Part shown: piece after piece, positions 43,982 through 55,400 of the stretch
Layout of the letters: every line of letters starts with the position of its first letter
Position numbering within the stretch: the stretch's first letter is position 1
Origin: Lichina pygmaea
Lineage: Eukaryota > Ascomycota > Lichinomycetes > Lichinales > Lichinaceae
NCBI GenBank assembly: GCA_963422465.1
Contig: OY730171.1
Location: forward strand, 4,608,202-4,672,201
Direction of reading: 5' to 3'
Length of the DNA: 64,000 nt
Made by a program: the position numbers and the translations under genes
Notes under the pieces: model-generated
Told to the model about the DNA's origin: nothing
Databases searched by the model: none
The model's input: only the letters and a program-made list of their open reading frames with translations

Positions 43982-44639
43982 ATCTGTCTCTCCGGAAGGA
44001 TCTTTTCCCAGTACAACTACGCCCAAGGACCATCACTTCTGACAATCACCGCATTTTGTCAGAAGTCCTGGAAACCAGCCGAGTTCCACCCTCAAACCAC
44101 CAAAACCTTAAGGTGAAAACCCATCACTTTGGAAAACTCACCCTGTTTGTCAAAAGTTGTGATCCCAGACTCTACGATCTTCAACTTCAACAAGCAACAG
44201 ACTACCAATAACAAGAGAGAGAGTGGCCAGTGGTTTTCTGGAGAACTGAAGACAGGCCCCAATTACCTAGGAACACTCAGTCTTGGGGTGTGGTCCCAGG
44301 ATTGAGTAAGTACTCCCAGTTCAAGAGGAAAACAGAGAGTGGAAAAGTGGAATAACTTGAGCTCTACTCTTGGCTGGCAGAATCTAAGAATTCAAGGAAA
44401 GTCTAGATAGGGGGTCTGGTCCCTAGTCTAGGTGAATACTCCCAGACCTAACCCAGAGCTTAGAAGGAAGAAGCTGCCCAGGAAAGTCTAGCTCTGAGGT
44501 CTGGACTCAGGGCTAGATCACTACTGCTGGGAAGTCAGGGTACTCTTCTCTTTCCCTTAACTCTCTCAACTCTCTAAAGGTATCACTACTGGAAACCCAG
44601 AGCTATAGCCTCAAAAAAGAAAAAACCCAGTCATCCCTA

Positions 44640-46059
44640 ATACAACTCTAGAGTACCAACCTCTATACTGGCTCCCAGATCCCCCAACATCCAATCCAGC
44701 TCTTCTTCTTTATCTATTCCCCCAGAGCCAAGCCAACAAGATACCTCTCTGGCAACACCAGACCAACAAGCTGGAGAAAACACACTGCCAGTATCCCAGA
44801 TTGTTGAAGTCTGGCTAAACCAGTCTAAAGCTCCCCCAAAGGTACAGGCAGCATGGAAGAAAATCACCACCCAGCTAGCAAGCCATATAGCTACACCTTC
44901 CACCACTGGACAAGAGATCCAGAAAGTTCTCCAGAGACTGGACAGAATTAAGAAAAATATGCAAACACCAGCATCTAATCTCTCCTATGCCCAAGCAGTC
45001 CAGAAAGCTACAGTTCAGGAAATTCCAGTTCCCCAGAGAATCTTCAGTAAGATTACTATCAGACCTGGAGTCCAAATAGCACAGACAGGAAACAGAACAC
45101 TCTCCCAGCTTGTGCAGGCTATCAAGAACAAAGTCCCTACATCTTGCCAGAAAGATATCAGAGCAGTCAGAAAGCTTCCTTCTGGTGATATTATCATCTC
45201 TCTGGAATCTCCCTCAGCCAAGACCCAACTAGAACAGAACAAAGACTGGATCTCTGCAGTGTTCTCTGAAGAAGCTAAGATCTCTTCCAGAATCTTCCCA
45301 GTCATGGTTCATGGAGTTCAAACAAAGGACTTTAACCCAGATAACCTGGAAGAGACAACTAAGACTATCTTCAGACAAAACCCTGATATGGAAAACCAGG
45401 TCAAAATCCTGAGAACCTACTGGACCAGAAAGTCCAAACTTCTTAAGAAATCTGTGACATCTCTGCACATAGATCTTGCAACACCTGAGCAAGCTAATCT
45501 ACTGATCAAGAGAGGAGTTGTACTTGGCCACATGATCCATGAAGTAGAACCAGCACTTCTGGATACATCAGTGGTCTAATGCTACAAATGCTCAAAGTTT
45601 GGACACCAGGCAAGAACCTGCCAAGCTCAAGCACAGTGCCTGGCATGTGGAGAAAAACATGCCAGAAGAGATTGCCCAATTCCTCAAGAAAAGCTAGTTC
45701 CCAAATGTGCTAACTGTGGAGGGAAGCACTCTGCTTAGGAAAAAGCCTGCCCTAAAAAGCAGGAAGCTACACAGAAAGCTAGAGAATCCTGGCTCACCAG
45801 ACCTGGAAGATACACCACTCCAGAAAATATCTCTTCCACTTTTATCTTCTCTCCAAGCCAGACTACTAATACTGGAAGTGGCCCTAATCTATCTGATAGA
45901 GAGGATGGGAAGAAAAGAAAACAGGGAGAGCTGGTGAGAACTAGATCAAGTGCAAGACTTAGCTCTCAAGCAACCTCTCTGCAAAACCTGAAGACTACCA
46001 CTAATCTTCCAAAACAAAACTCTTTTGAGATACTTGTGGATTCTAACCCAGAGGTTTGA
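44640..46059 (+). pseudogene. LINE3 ORF1 (gag-like, zinc knuckles)
   Basis: An RNA-binding ORF1 in frame with the ATG at 44959; the frame is open further left, so the true start is unclear. It contains a helical N-terminal part and three CCHC-type knuckles near 45580-45755: CYKCSKFGHQARTC, CLACGEKHARRDC and CANCGGKHSA...KAC. Two nonsense codons interrupt it, TAA at 45577-45579 just before the first knuckle and TAG at 45736-45738 within the third; both are explicable by single transitions. The frame otherwise continues to TGA at 46057-46059, whose last base is the first base of the ORF2 ATG. Confidence 0.85.
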
Positions 46060-49000
46060 TGAGTACACCAACTCTCAACCTTCTCCAGTATAATGTGCAG
46101 AAAAGCCAGACATGCCAAGATCTTCTACTAGCTAACCCCAGACTCCAGGAAGTGGATCTGATTGCACTTCAAGAACCTTGGAGAAATCCATACCAGGAAA
46201 CAAGTACCTCAACAGTCTTCTCAGCCTTCTACCCTCTTCAAGACCAAGTGTTAGGGAGAACTCTAGTTCTAATCAACAGAAGAATACAGAGGTCAGCTAT
46301 AACCCCTGTGTTCTGGAGCAAGGATTTAACATCACTGGAGATAAGAGTGCAAGCAAAAGTGTTCTGGGTACATAACCTGTACTTCACACCCACAAGCCAG
46401 GAAAACTACAGAGTATCAGCAGAAGCTCTACTGGATGTACTGGCCCAGGCACTGGAGAAAGAAGGAGAACATATTCTTCTGACTGACTCAAACCTCCACC
46501 ACCCATCCTGGTCAAAATCCTCCCAACTCTACTCTGAACTAGCTACTAAGTTCAAAGAACTCACAGATGATCAAGGACTAGAGCTGGCAATAGCACCTTT
46601 CACACCAACAAGAGCAAGAACACTGGCAGAGCCTCCCTCCTCTGCTATTGACTTATCTTTTATTTCTATATCACTTCTTAATTCCTTTATTTCTTCCCAG
46701 ATTAACCTAGACTTCCATACAGGTTCAGACCATAGACCAGTTCAGACAATTCTAAGTCTGGAAACACCAAAGAAAGCCAGAACCCACCAAAGAAACTGGA
46801 GAACACTAGATCTGGACCAAGTCAAGAAAGAAGCTAAGAATCTTCCCCCTATTCCACCACTACTTAACAGAGAGGAAGTGGACAACTATCTGGAGAATCT
46901 GGACAAAGCTCTTCAAGAACTGGCTGACAAGACAACAAAACCTCTGAGAGACTCAAAGTACACTGTTCCCTGGTGGAACCAAGAGATTAAAAAGAAAATT
47001 AAAGAGGAAAGAAAACTAAGAAGAAAAGTCTTCCAAAACCAAGAACCAGTCTACAAACTTGAAAAGGTAATAAAGGAAAAGAAACACCTGATCAAGAATA
47101 CTAAAAGAAAGACATTCAGAGAACAACTCCAGAACCTGGCTGAAACACAAAAGTACTGGAAAATAGCCAAGTGGGGTAAAGAAAAAGCTGGCAAACCACC
47201 AGAACTTCCAATTGTTCCAGAGCTCACAAAGGAAGATGGAGAAACTGCCAGAACTTTCACAGAAAAGGTAGAAGTATTCAAAACCCAGTTCTTCCCTCTA
47301 CCTCTCCAGCCAGTACCAGAATCCCAGGACCAGCCAGCCAACCACCAACAACACCAGCTATCTCAGGAGATCTCCAAAGAAGATATCCACAATATTCTGA
47401 AAAAGAAAAAACCTTTTACAGCTCCTGGGAAAGACACTCTACCCAATGGATTTCTAAAGGTATTAGGAGACTCTTTCAATGAAAAGATAGCCAAAGTTCT
47501 GGAGGCCTGCTGGAAGCTAGAATATTTCCCTGACAGATACAAAGCAGCCAGAACAATATGCTTGAGAAAGCCTAGCAAAGGATCCTATTGCTATGCCAAA
47601 GCTTGGAGGCCAATAGCACTTCTCAACACAATTGGGAAGCTGATGGAAGCTCTGGCAGCCACAAAGCTAAGTGAACTGGCTGAGAAAGAAAACCTACTAC
47701 CAGAAATCCAGATAGGCTTTAGAAAAGGAAGATCAACTGAGTCTGCACTATTTCTACTCACTTCCCAAGTTGAAAAAGTCTGGAAGAAAGGAATGGTAGC
47801 GAGTCTTCTTTCTCTGGATATCTCAGGAGCTTATGATAGAGTTCTGCCAGAAATTCTCAAGAAAATCCTGGAGAGAAAAGGAATCCCCAGCTGCTTTGTT
47901 AACTGGATCTTTTCTTTCACTACCCAAAGAAAAACCTCTCTTGTCTTTGATGATTCAGAGTCTTCTTTTTTTCCAGTACACTGTGGAGTCCCTCAAGGTT
48001 CACCTCTCTCTTCTATTTTATTTCTTTTCTATATTTCAGATCTTCATAATACTGTTCATACACCAGAGAAAGGTGTATCAGCTCTGGGCTTTGCAGATGA
48101 TACAAACCTTCTGGCATTTTCCCCTTCTCTTAAAAGCAATCTCCTGAAGCTAAAGTCTACTCACTCCAAGTGTTTAGACTGGGCAAGAAAACATGGAATG
48201 AAGTTTGCACCTGAAAAGTATGAACTTCTCCATTTTTCTAGAAGAAGAACAGATAATCTTCAGCTCAGTCTAAGACTTGGAGAAGTGGTACTACAGTCTA
48301 AGGAAGAAGTGCGTATTCTGGGACTACACTATGATTCCAAGCTTCTCTGGAAAAAACACCAGAAAATCATGTTACAGAAAGCTTCCAAGTTTTTCTCAGC
48401 ACTTTCCAGAACTACTTTTTCTACATGGGGTCTACCTGTTCTCTCTGCTAGACTTGTCTACACTGCAATACTGAGATCACTTCTCAGCTATGCAGTAGGA
48501 GTCTGGTTCAATCCCCACAAAAAACCTTCTAATATTTCTTCTCTAAATCTTTTCCAGACTAAGTGTCTAAAAACTATAGGAAGTGTCTTCAAAACTACTC
48601 CTACATTTCTTATTGAAGGAGAACTATTCCTACCACCTCTTGATCTTTATTTCAAATTTAGAACAGCAACTTTCCTACAATCTTTCTATTTTTCCAATAC
48701 TTCTTCTAATCCTCTCTCCTCACTTCTCTATAAGCTCTTTTCCCAGATCACTGTTTTTGTTTCTACTCTGAGAACACCTCCAAAGTCTCTGTCTACTATC
48801 ACACCTAACTGGAAAGCAAGATGGCTAGAAGAACTAACCACTAACCAAGATTACTCTAAGAAACAATTTCAAGAAGTGTTTCAGAAAGAGTGGGAAGCCA
48901 GATGGCAGGCAAACAGACAGAAATGTTCTTCAGTCTGGGAGCTATTTTGCAGACTACCCCAAAAGAAAAATCTCAAAGTTTTCAAAGACTTGAGAAAAGC

Positions 49001-49319
49001 TGAAGCTAGTCTTTACTTGCAGATTCTATCAGCAAGGATAGGACTAGCCAGCTTTCTTTTCAGAGCAAATGTTCCTGACTTCCAATCCCCTCTATGTTCC
49101 TGTGGTTTTGGAGAAGAGACTGCTCAACATATTACTTTCTCTTGTAACAAGTTTCTTACTCAAAGACAGCAAGCCACTTTTCTTTCCTACAATTTCTCTA
49201 CTTTACTTCAAAAGCCTAAAGTGCTTAAAGAATTTCTTCTCTGGTTTATGTCTTTGAAAAGACTAGACCAGTTTAACTTAGCACACCAACTCTTACCAGA
49301 AAACCTATCATCTCTGTGA
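46059..49319 (+). CDS. LINE3 ORF2: APE endonuclease and reverse transcriptase
   Basis: Encodes 1,086 aa with no interruption. The apurinic-type endonuclease (1-235) shows QYNVQKS, DLIALQEPW, LLTDSNLHHPSW and GSDHRPVQ. The RT (about 430-720) shows WRPIALLNTIGKLMEA, IQIGFRKGRSTESA, SLDISGAYDRV, CGVPQGSPLS and GFADDTNLL (about 675-685). A C-terminal region carries LRSLLSYAVGVWFNP and a Cys/His motif CSCGFGEETAQH...SC. No RNase H domain was recognised. The start is the ATG overlapping the ORF1 stop in TGATG. Catalytic residues look intact, so the element might still be able to move other copies, although its own ORF1 is interrupted. Confidence 0.93.
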   Translation: MSTPTLNLLQYNVQKSQTCQDLLLANPRLQEVDLIALQEPWRNPYQETSTSTVFSAFYPLQDQVLGRTLVLINRRIQRSAITPVFWSKDLTSLEIRVQAKVFWVHNLYFTPTSQENYRVSAEALLDVLAQALEKEGEHILLTDSNLHHPSWSKSSQLYSELATKFKELTDDQGLELAIAPFTPTRARTLAEPPSSAIDLSFISISLLNSFISSQINLDFHTGSDHRPVQTILSLETPKKARTHQRNWRTLDLDQVKKEAKNLPPIPPLLNREEVDNYLENLDKALQELADKTTKPLRDSKYTVPWWNQEIKKKIKEERKLRRKVFQNQEPVYKLEKVIKEKKHLIKNTKRKTFREQLQNLAETQKYWKIAKWGKEKAGKPPELPIVPELTKEDGETARTFTEKVEVFKTQFFPLPLQPVPESQDQPANHQQHQLSQEISKEDIHNILKKKKPFTAPGKDTLPNGFLKVLGDSFNEKIAKVLEACWKLEYFPDRYKAARTICLRKPSKGSYCYAKAWRPIALLNTIGKLMEALAATKLSELAEKENLLPEIQIGFRKGRSTESALFLLTSQVEKVWKKGMVASLLSLDISGAYDRVLPEILKKILERKGIPSCFVNWIFSFTTQRKTSLVFDDSESSFFPVHCGVPQGSPLSSILFLFYISDLHNTVHTPEKGVSALGFADDTNLLAFSPSLKSNLLKLKSTHSKCLDWARKHGMKFAPEKYELLHFSRRRTDNLQLSLRLGEVVLQSKEEVRILGLHYDSKLLWKKHQKIMLQKASKFFSALSRTTFSTWGLPVLSARLVYTAILRSLLSYAVGVWFNPHKKPSNISSLNLFQTKCLKTIGSVFKTTPTFLIEGELFLPPLDLYFKFRTATFLQSFYFSNTSSNPLSSLLYKLFSQITVFVSTLRTPPKSLSTITPNWKARWLEELTTNQDYSKKQFQEVFQKEWEARWQANRQKCSSVWELFCRLPQKKNLKVFKDLRKAEASLYLQILSARIGLASFLFRANVPDFQSPLCSCGFGEETAQHITFSCNKFLTQRQQATFLSYNFSTLLQKPKVLKEFLLWFMSLKRLDQFNLAHQLLPENLSSL

Positions 49320-49505
49320 TTTTATTTTCTCCAGACACTGCATATTCTTCCAGATAATTCCCTAGTCTTACCCAAGTCTCAGTTTTTATTCCTTCAAAGG
49401 TTTTCTGGGAAAAAAAGCATGTATCTAGAAGTTCTGCATGGCTCACCAGCCAAATCAGAGTAAGAATAAAATAAAATAAATAAATAAAAAAAATCTGTCT
49501 CTCCG

Positions 49506-50430
49506 TCTCTCTCTCTCTTCTCACTGCGCCTTTCTCTTCCCTGGCTTCTTTCTCCCCCTGTATCTTCCCCTTTCTTTCCCTCTTGCTTCTTTGTTCCCCT
49601 TTGTAGTCTCCCATTCCCTCTGTCTCTGTCTCTCTCTCTCCTACAATGTTCTCCCTCTGTCTCTTTTTCCTCGGCTTCTTTCCCCCTCTTTTTCTTTTCC
49701 TGTTGCTTGCGTCCGCATCCTTTTCTTCTTCTTTCTGGATTCGTCCTCTTTTTTCCACCTCCCTTCCCCCCCCCCCCCCAAACTCCTGCCTTCTCCATGA
49801 AAAAGAGGTCTAGTTGACGCGGCACATTATGCTACAGTAGGCCACAGTGTGGTACAATGTGATGTGATGTGATGTAACATGCCGTGCTGCAAGGGTGGAA
49901 GCGCAATCATGAAACTGTTACACAACTGCCAAGGGCTTCCTCCATTCTTGGAAAAATTGGTGCTGGAGACAGAGTGATGTTGTAGGTAGAAAGAGACCTC
50001 GTAGCACAGCAATACAGCCTGTTGGAGAGACATGACTAACTGTATGTTTGGCCCAAAAACCACTAGAATAAAGTCTTACATGTTTGTCCCAAGACCACTG
50101 TGACAAAGCATCGCAGCCTGTTGCAGAACCACTGAAATGTTGTGTTTGGCTGACTGGCTGCCTCCCTGCCTGCCTCCGGGCCTGCCTCGCTGTCTGAAAG
50201 CTCATCTTGGATTTTGGCCTTGGCCTCGGTCTTGATCATGACAATGGAATTGATCCTACAGTGACACTTGATCTAGGAGATTAGGTCTGGGAATTGATCC
50301 TAAGGGCTGATCTTGAGGGCTAGTGACACTGCCATGCATTTTACTTCCACAAGGAGGAAACCGACAGCAATCTCAAAGTCGACTTGACTCGACTCGACTA
50401 GGCTTCCGTCAGACGAAAAAGGCTCATGTT
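49506..50430. other. Intergenic: CT-rich tract and spacer
   Basis: Pyrimidine-rich low-complexity DNA to about 49800, including a C run at 49768-49779, then about 600 bp of unremarkable spacer containing a short GATGTGATGTGATGT repeat near 49860. No gene recognised. Confidence 0.55.
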
Positions 50431-51684
50431 TCATTCCCATCGAGACCATCGAGGGTCGTCTTCTTCTTCTTCTTCTTCGTCGTCGTCGTCATCGTCGTCG
50501 TCACTCTCGTGGACATGTTCCGCGCCGAGACTACTGCCTCTTAATGCATCTGAACTCGTCTTGACCGAGTTCGCCCAGTGCTTCGTCTGTCCCTGTCCAG
50601 TTGCTGCTTCGGCTGCCTCATCGGCCTTATCCCGAGCATTCGAATGGCCCAACTCTCCACCCTCTCCACCGTCACCATCACTACCACCACCACCACCCAC
50701 GATCCCAGCCCTTAGAGCCTCCCTCTTCAGCTTCAGCCTAGAAAGACGAGCCTCAAACGACTCCATTGCGTCCAGCTCCTCTTCCAACCTCCTCTTGGCA
50801 TCCTCTTCATCCTCGTCGAGCATCTCGCGCTCACGGTCTCTTCTTCGTTGCGTCTCTTCTTCGGCGCTCTTGGTCCCGGACGGTGGCTGGATGGCGAGAT
50901 CCGCCGCTGATACGGCAGGCGCGGATATTGTGGATGGTGCCGCTAGGACTGATAAAGTGCTTCTGGAGGTAGGCCCGTCCGTGACGGTCTCCGACGCTGT
51001 CGCAGCAATGTCTTGCTCGAACTGAGTCCATTCGTCTTCGTCGACGGCATTGCCTTTCGTGTTTGGAGGAAATTCAGCCACGTCGGGAGGCTGCCCTTGC
51101 GATGGAAGCCCTTGGTCGAAGAAATCTGCCGGAAGAGTCTTGGACGGTGGTACGGGCTGTCGGTCATGCGCCGGGTCCGGTTCATGCGCATTGGCTTGTA
51201 GGAGTTGAGACAACCGCCTCTCCTCTTCCGCGTCCTCCCTTGATTCCTCTGGGCCGGGCTGTCCCTCGTCCTCTTCTGGGTCAGGTTCAGCGTCGAAGAA
51301 TCCCTCGGGCAATCCATCGACCTCAGTCTTTGTTGTCTTTCTTGCGGATTGGTCCTCGCCTCTTGCTCTCTTTCGTCCCTCGTCCGTCCGCTCCACATCC
51401 GCATCGTCGTGTTGTGTCTTTCGCTTCTTGTGTTCGTCGCCTGGAAGCTGTCCGCCGACACCACCAGCTGACTTTCCCTTCCCGAGAGCTGCAGCGCGAG
51501 CAAGATGATACGGTGAGCGAAGATGAGTCTCCCATAACGACTGCGACTTGATCTGCTGTGCGCAGAGCGAACATGTCAGCGTGCCTGTAGAGGTGTAGCT
51601 TGCGTAAGGATGGCTGATTCGTCGAGATGCCAGTTCTGTTCGCAGAAGGGTTCGAACATCTGTCGCCATCGTATGATCTGGCAT
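50431..51684 (-). CDS. ZNF830-like C2H2 zinc-finger coiled-coil protein
   Basis: A single open frame of 417 aa. The N-terminus has ISHPYASYTSTGTLTCSLC followed by a matrin/U1-type C2H2 finger (C...C...H...H, about residues 38-60; SLWETHLRSPYH), as in ZNF830/CCDC16, a nuclear protein linked to splicing and genome stability. The middle is acidic and charged, with a QGLPSQGQPPDVAEFPPNFK-like region. A coiled coil (about 295-340) and an acidic tail of Asp/Glu ending DDPRWSRWE complete it. A second ATG at 51669 (MATDVRTLL) is a possible start. It is divergent from the Bye1-like gene. Confidence 0.8.
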   Translation of the reverse strand: MPDHTMATDVRTLLRTELASRRISHPYASYTSTGTLTCSLCAQQIKSQSLWETHLRSPYHLARAAALGKGKSAGGVGGQLPGDEHKKRKTQHDDADVERTDEGRKRARGEDQSARKTTKTEVDGLPEGFFDAEPDPEEDEGQPGPEESREDAEEERRLSQLLQANAHEPDPAHDRQPVPPSKTLPADFFDQGLPSQGQPPDVAEFPPNTKGNAVDEDEWTQFEQDIAATASETVTDGPTSRSTLSVLAAPSTISAPAVSAADLAIQPPSGTKSAEEETQRRRDREREMLDEDEEDAKRRLEEELDAMESFEARLSRLKLKREALRAGIVGGGGGSDGDGGEGGELGHSNARDKADEAAEAATGQGQTKHWANSVKTSSDALRGSSLGAEHVHESDDDDDDDDEEEEEEDDPRWSRWE

Positions 51685-52450
51685 CAGGTTTCAGCAGCCA
51701 TGCAGTAATTAGGGTGGACGAACAGCCTTGGATGACTAATCATCGAGCGCTATAACCTAGACCAGACTAGACTACGTACGGAGTACAGAGATGCTTAGTA
51801 ATCGCTTGTTATCTGCCCACTTTTCAATGCCAGTTCCCCAACAGACACCGCAATCCGCAACAAGCTCCCTTCCACTTCGGTCCCACCGCAACGACGACGC
51901 AGAGTCTATCGAGTCGTGATCTCCGAATAATCTGCATCACAACGGCGGTGCTTGTGGTCTTGTCACAACAGGACCTGAGCCCCCTCTGCTCATCCAAATC
52001 CGCAACGCACAGCGAAGATTCGACAGCTCGTCGGGGAGCTTCCCCGCTCGTTTGAGACAGCTGTGGCTGCATTACCTCAACGTCGCTCGACTGCATCCAA
52101 GGCTTTGTCAAGCTCCGCTACGCACGCTACCACGCTATAGCGGATAGAGCCTTCTGCGATCTACAGGCAGGGACACGCGTTCGGCTGGTCGGTTGGATTG
52201 GAGGCTGGCAGTGTATCTTTGGTCGTCGGCGTCGTGTCCACGCGGATGATGGTCGAGTGAAGCATCACATACGTCCATCTGTAGACCGTACCCGTACTGG
52301 AGCTCGTCCAGTCCAGGTCATCCTAGCTGTACGAAAATACGCCCCCGGAAGCGATATTACAGCCTACCATCCGGATATCCGACGACGAGCGTAGATATAC
52401 ACTGTATCACATCGCTTCGGCGTGTCCGTCACGCCTCCGCGCGACGGATC
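51685..52450. promoter_or_regulatory. Divergent promoter interval, ZNF830-like / Bye1-like
   Basis: 766 bp between divergent starts. A TACGGAGTAC occurrence lies near 51778. No other element is assigned. Confidence 0.35.
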
Positions 52451-55400
52451 ATGAGTGGTGAGTTTAGATGCCCAAAACGAGCATTGTGGCCCACCAAGGG
52501 TCATCGTCCGTCTGCCTTGTCGTTTTCTTGATGCTAAAAGGGCACCGGCTGACGTGGGCGCATCGCAGCGGACGAACCTCGACGCTCTGGCCGAGCGACC
52601 AAAGGCCAGCATACAAAGAACTTCGAGGTCGAGGTCCCGGTTCCGATGAGACAGACCAAGGCGAAGCCCCGCAGGCGCCCCAAGGCCGAAGAAGGAGCAC
52701 ACGATGGTGACGAGGGTGAAGCCTTGATCCGCTGTCTGTGTGGCGCCGAGGTTGGAGATTCCGGCGGCATGATGGTCTGCTGCGACAAGTGCTCCTGCTG
52801 GCAGCACAACCGATGCATGGGGTTCCCACAGGACCCCAAAGCCCTGCCTGAGACATACCTGTGCGAGAGATGCAATCCCGAAGGCCATCAGCAGTTGCTG
52901 GAGAAGATCGGCCGTGGGGAGAAACCATGGGAAGGCCGTGGCTGGAAGAGGCAGTCGCAGCCCGACAAAGGAGCCCGTGCAAAGAACAATGGCGCTGCAA
53001 AGAAGCAGGATACCCCGAAAAAAGACGAGCCGGCAGAGGCAGCCGACGCGCCAGGGACGGTCCACAGCCAGCCCGCTCCGGAGGCGCCTGCGGCCAAGAA
53101 GAGGAAGTCGAGGGGTGAGGAACCTGAGGGCGCAGCCCGCAATGGACAACTGGTGAGAGCCTTCGTCCCTATCTGGTCTTCACGGTCCGAAGTTAACGAC
53201 GAACAGGAGCCACAACCAAAGGTCCGCAAGGTTCAGGACCCACCACCGGTCAAGCCGGCCATGTCCCCGCCTCCCCTTCCCAAGCTGGATACGCGCAAGA
53301 TCCAGCCTCATGCAAGCGCCGGCGATGCCGCCAAGGGGTCAACGAGCAAGGCAGCGGCGAAGCCGAAGTCCAAGCCCGAAAGCGAACAAGATATCAACCA
53401 GACGGAGCCCGTTGGTCGTGTCGACGAGCTGCTGAACGCGCTTCGCCGAAAATCGGCCGAGACGCTGGCTATCAAGATCATCGGAGTCATCGCGGAGGAT
53501 GCTGGGGGGGGGAAATACCCGATCCCCGAGGGATCGACAGCTCAGAGCCTGGGGACTCGTCTGGGTATAGAAGTAGAGCATGCCGTACATCTTAAATTCT
53601 CCAACAGACCCGGTGATCCGTCGCCGGCCTATCGTCAGCGAGTCCGAACGCTCATGTTCAACGTCGCGAAGAACCACGCGCTCTGCGAAGGGCTCGTGCG
53701 AGGCACTCTCACCCCCGACGTCTTGTCCCAGATGTCCAGCGACGCACTCGCGAGCGAGGAGCTGCAGCGACGTGACGCCGAGATGCGACGGGAATCGGAG
53801 AAGCAGCACATCCTCATCAGAGAGGACGGACCACGCATCCGCCGCACCCACAAGGGAGAGGAGATCGTGGGAGGCGACACGGAACAGGGCGACACCGGAG
53901 AGTCCGTCTTCACGGCGGCCCCAACGCATCGTCGAGATTCCGGAGTCGTGCCCGACACGCCGGTGACGGCATCGTCGGGGCACGGCATGAGTCCGCGGAC
54001 GCCACGGTCGACGACCTTCGCCGAGGGGGCAGCCTTCGAGACGTACGGCAGCGCCACCTCGCCCGCCGACGTGCGGGCTCTCACCATCGACACCCAGGGC
54101 AGCTCCGCCAGGGCTGGAGATCGTGAGAGGAAGCAATCGTCGACGTTCGACATGCAGGAGGAGTGGTCGAGCGTGCAATCGCCAGAAGAGGCCGGGTCGC
54201 GGCACCATAGCGCATCCCACATCGAGAAGCTGCCGTACGAAACAGCCAGGGGCGTCATCGAAGGCGTTGGAAACGTCGCGGCCGACCCGGAAATCGACGA
54301 GCTGCTCAAAGGCGACGAGGCCGAATCGCCGCCGTACTCGCCGACGGAGCATCCTGCTGACCCGTCCGTGGTCTGGCGCGGGAAGATGACGATGTCCAAC
54401 GTCGGTGAGTTCACGGGGACGGCCAAACACGTCGCCGGCGCAGATCTGAGCGCAACGGTGCCCTGGTCGGACCTGATCCCGGAGCCGCTGAGAGTCGACG
54501 GCCGGATCATGGCCGAGCGAGCAACGAAATATCTGTGTGAGCTGCGGTACAGTCGGACGACGGATGTGATCGTGATCGCCATCCGTCCGGGTGGCGGGCC
54601 ACGCTCGACGGACGAGTTCGACAGGGTGTGGACGTACTTCAGCACTCGCGGCCGGTACGGCGTGGTGACCAAGAACAATCACGCCGGCGTCAAGGATACT
54701 TATGTCATCCCGGTCGATGCCGGGTCCGGCAAACTCCCGGTGTTCATGGAGATGCTCGAATACAACACCCTGGACGAGCCCCGCCCGGAACGCGTCATCC
54801 TCGTGACCTTTGTCTTCAAGAACACGCCGAAGGACGCTTCTGCCGCCGGCGCCGCTGGGGGGCAAGGGCGCGTCGGCGCCAGCCCTGCCGAGCCACAGAC
54901 GCCGACGCCGATCACCGCTGTGGCACCGGGCTCTGCTGCGCTCTCTGGCGGTGTTGCGTTTACCCCTGCCCAGTCGCAGACACCCCCCTATGACCCCGCT
55001 AGCCGCGGCGCTGGTGGCACCGACAACGGCACATCGCGACCGGCGTTAAGTCCCACGGGACCGACGGTCTTGCCGCAGTACGGCGCTTCGTCCTATGGTT
55101 CCGCAGCAACTGTTCCTGCACCGGCGGCACCGGCGGCACCGGCGGCACCGGCGGCGCCGGCGGCGGCAGTGTCGTCCGACAGCCCAACCACCCAGTCCAC
55201 CGTGCCGCAAATGCCGAATACCGCCGCGGTCGCAATGGCGCCGTCGCTCACTTCCATAGCCACCCCGGTCTCAGCCAGCGCACCTCAGGCGACGAGTTCC
55301 ATGGGATCACCCAGTTATCCGCATGCCGCCACGGCGGCGGGCGCAGCCACAGGCGCAGCGCAGCCATCGACGACGCTCTCCCTCGCGACGCGGGTGCTAG

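Larger units (their letters stand above)
43995..49492 (+). mobile_element. Tad-like LINE3, near full length
   Basis: 5,498 bp flanked by the exact 13-bp duplication ATCTGTCTCTCCG (43982-43994 and 49493-49505). A 5' UTR of up to about 600 bp contains a hairpin CTTCTGACA...TGTCAGAAG at 44027-44066. ORF1 (gag-like), ORF2 (endonuclease-RT) and a 3' UTR with an AAATAA-type tail follow. The 3' UTR and ORF2 are homologous to LINE1/LINE2, so they form one clade, but the 5' region shares nothing with their leader and shows no HDV-like motif. Confidence 0.93.

Noticed and set aside
43995-44090. HDV-like ribozyme at the LINE3 5' end
   Set aside because: No P1/P3 arrangement could be found; only a simple hairpin is present.
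43498-44211. A 237-codon plus-strand ORF
   Set aside because: It covers diverged CCATCC-type repeats and crosses the LINE3 insertion boundary, so it cannot be an old gene.
53339-54865. A 508-codon minus-strand frame opposite the Bye1-like gene
   Set aside because: Antisense shadow of a GC-rich exon; no recognisable motif.
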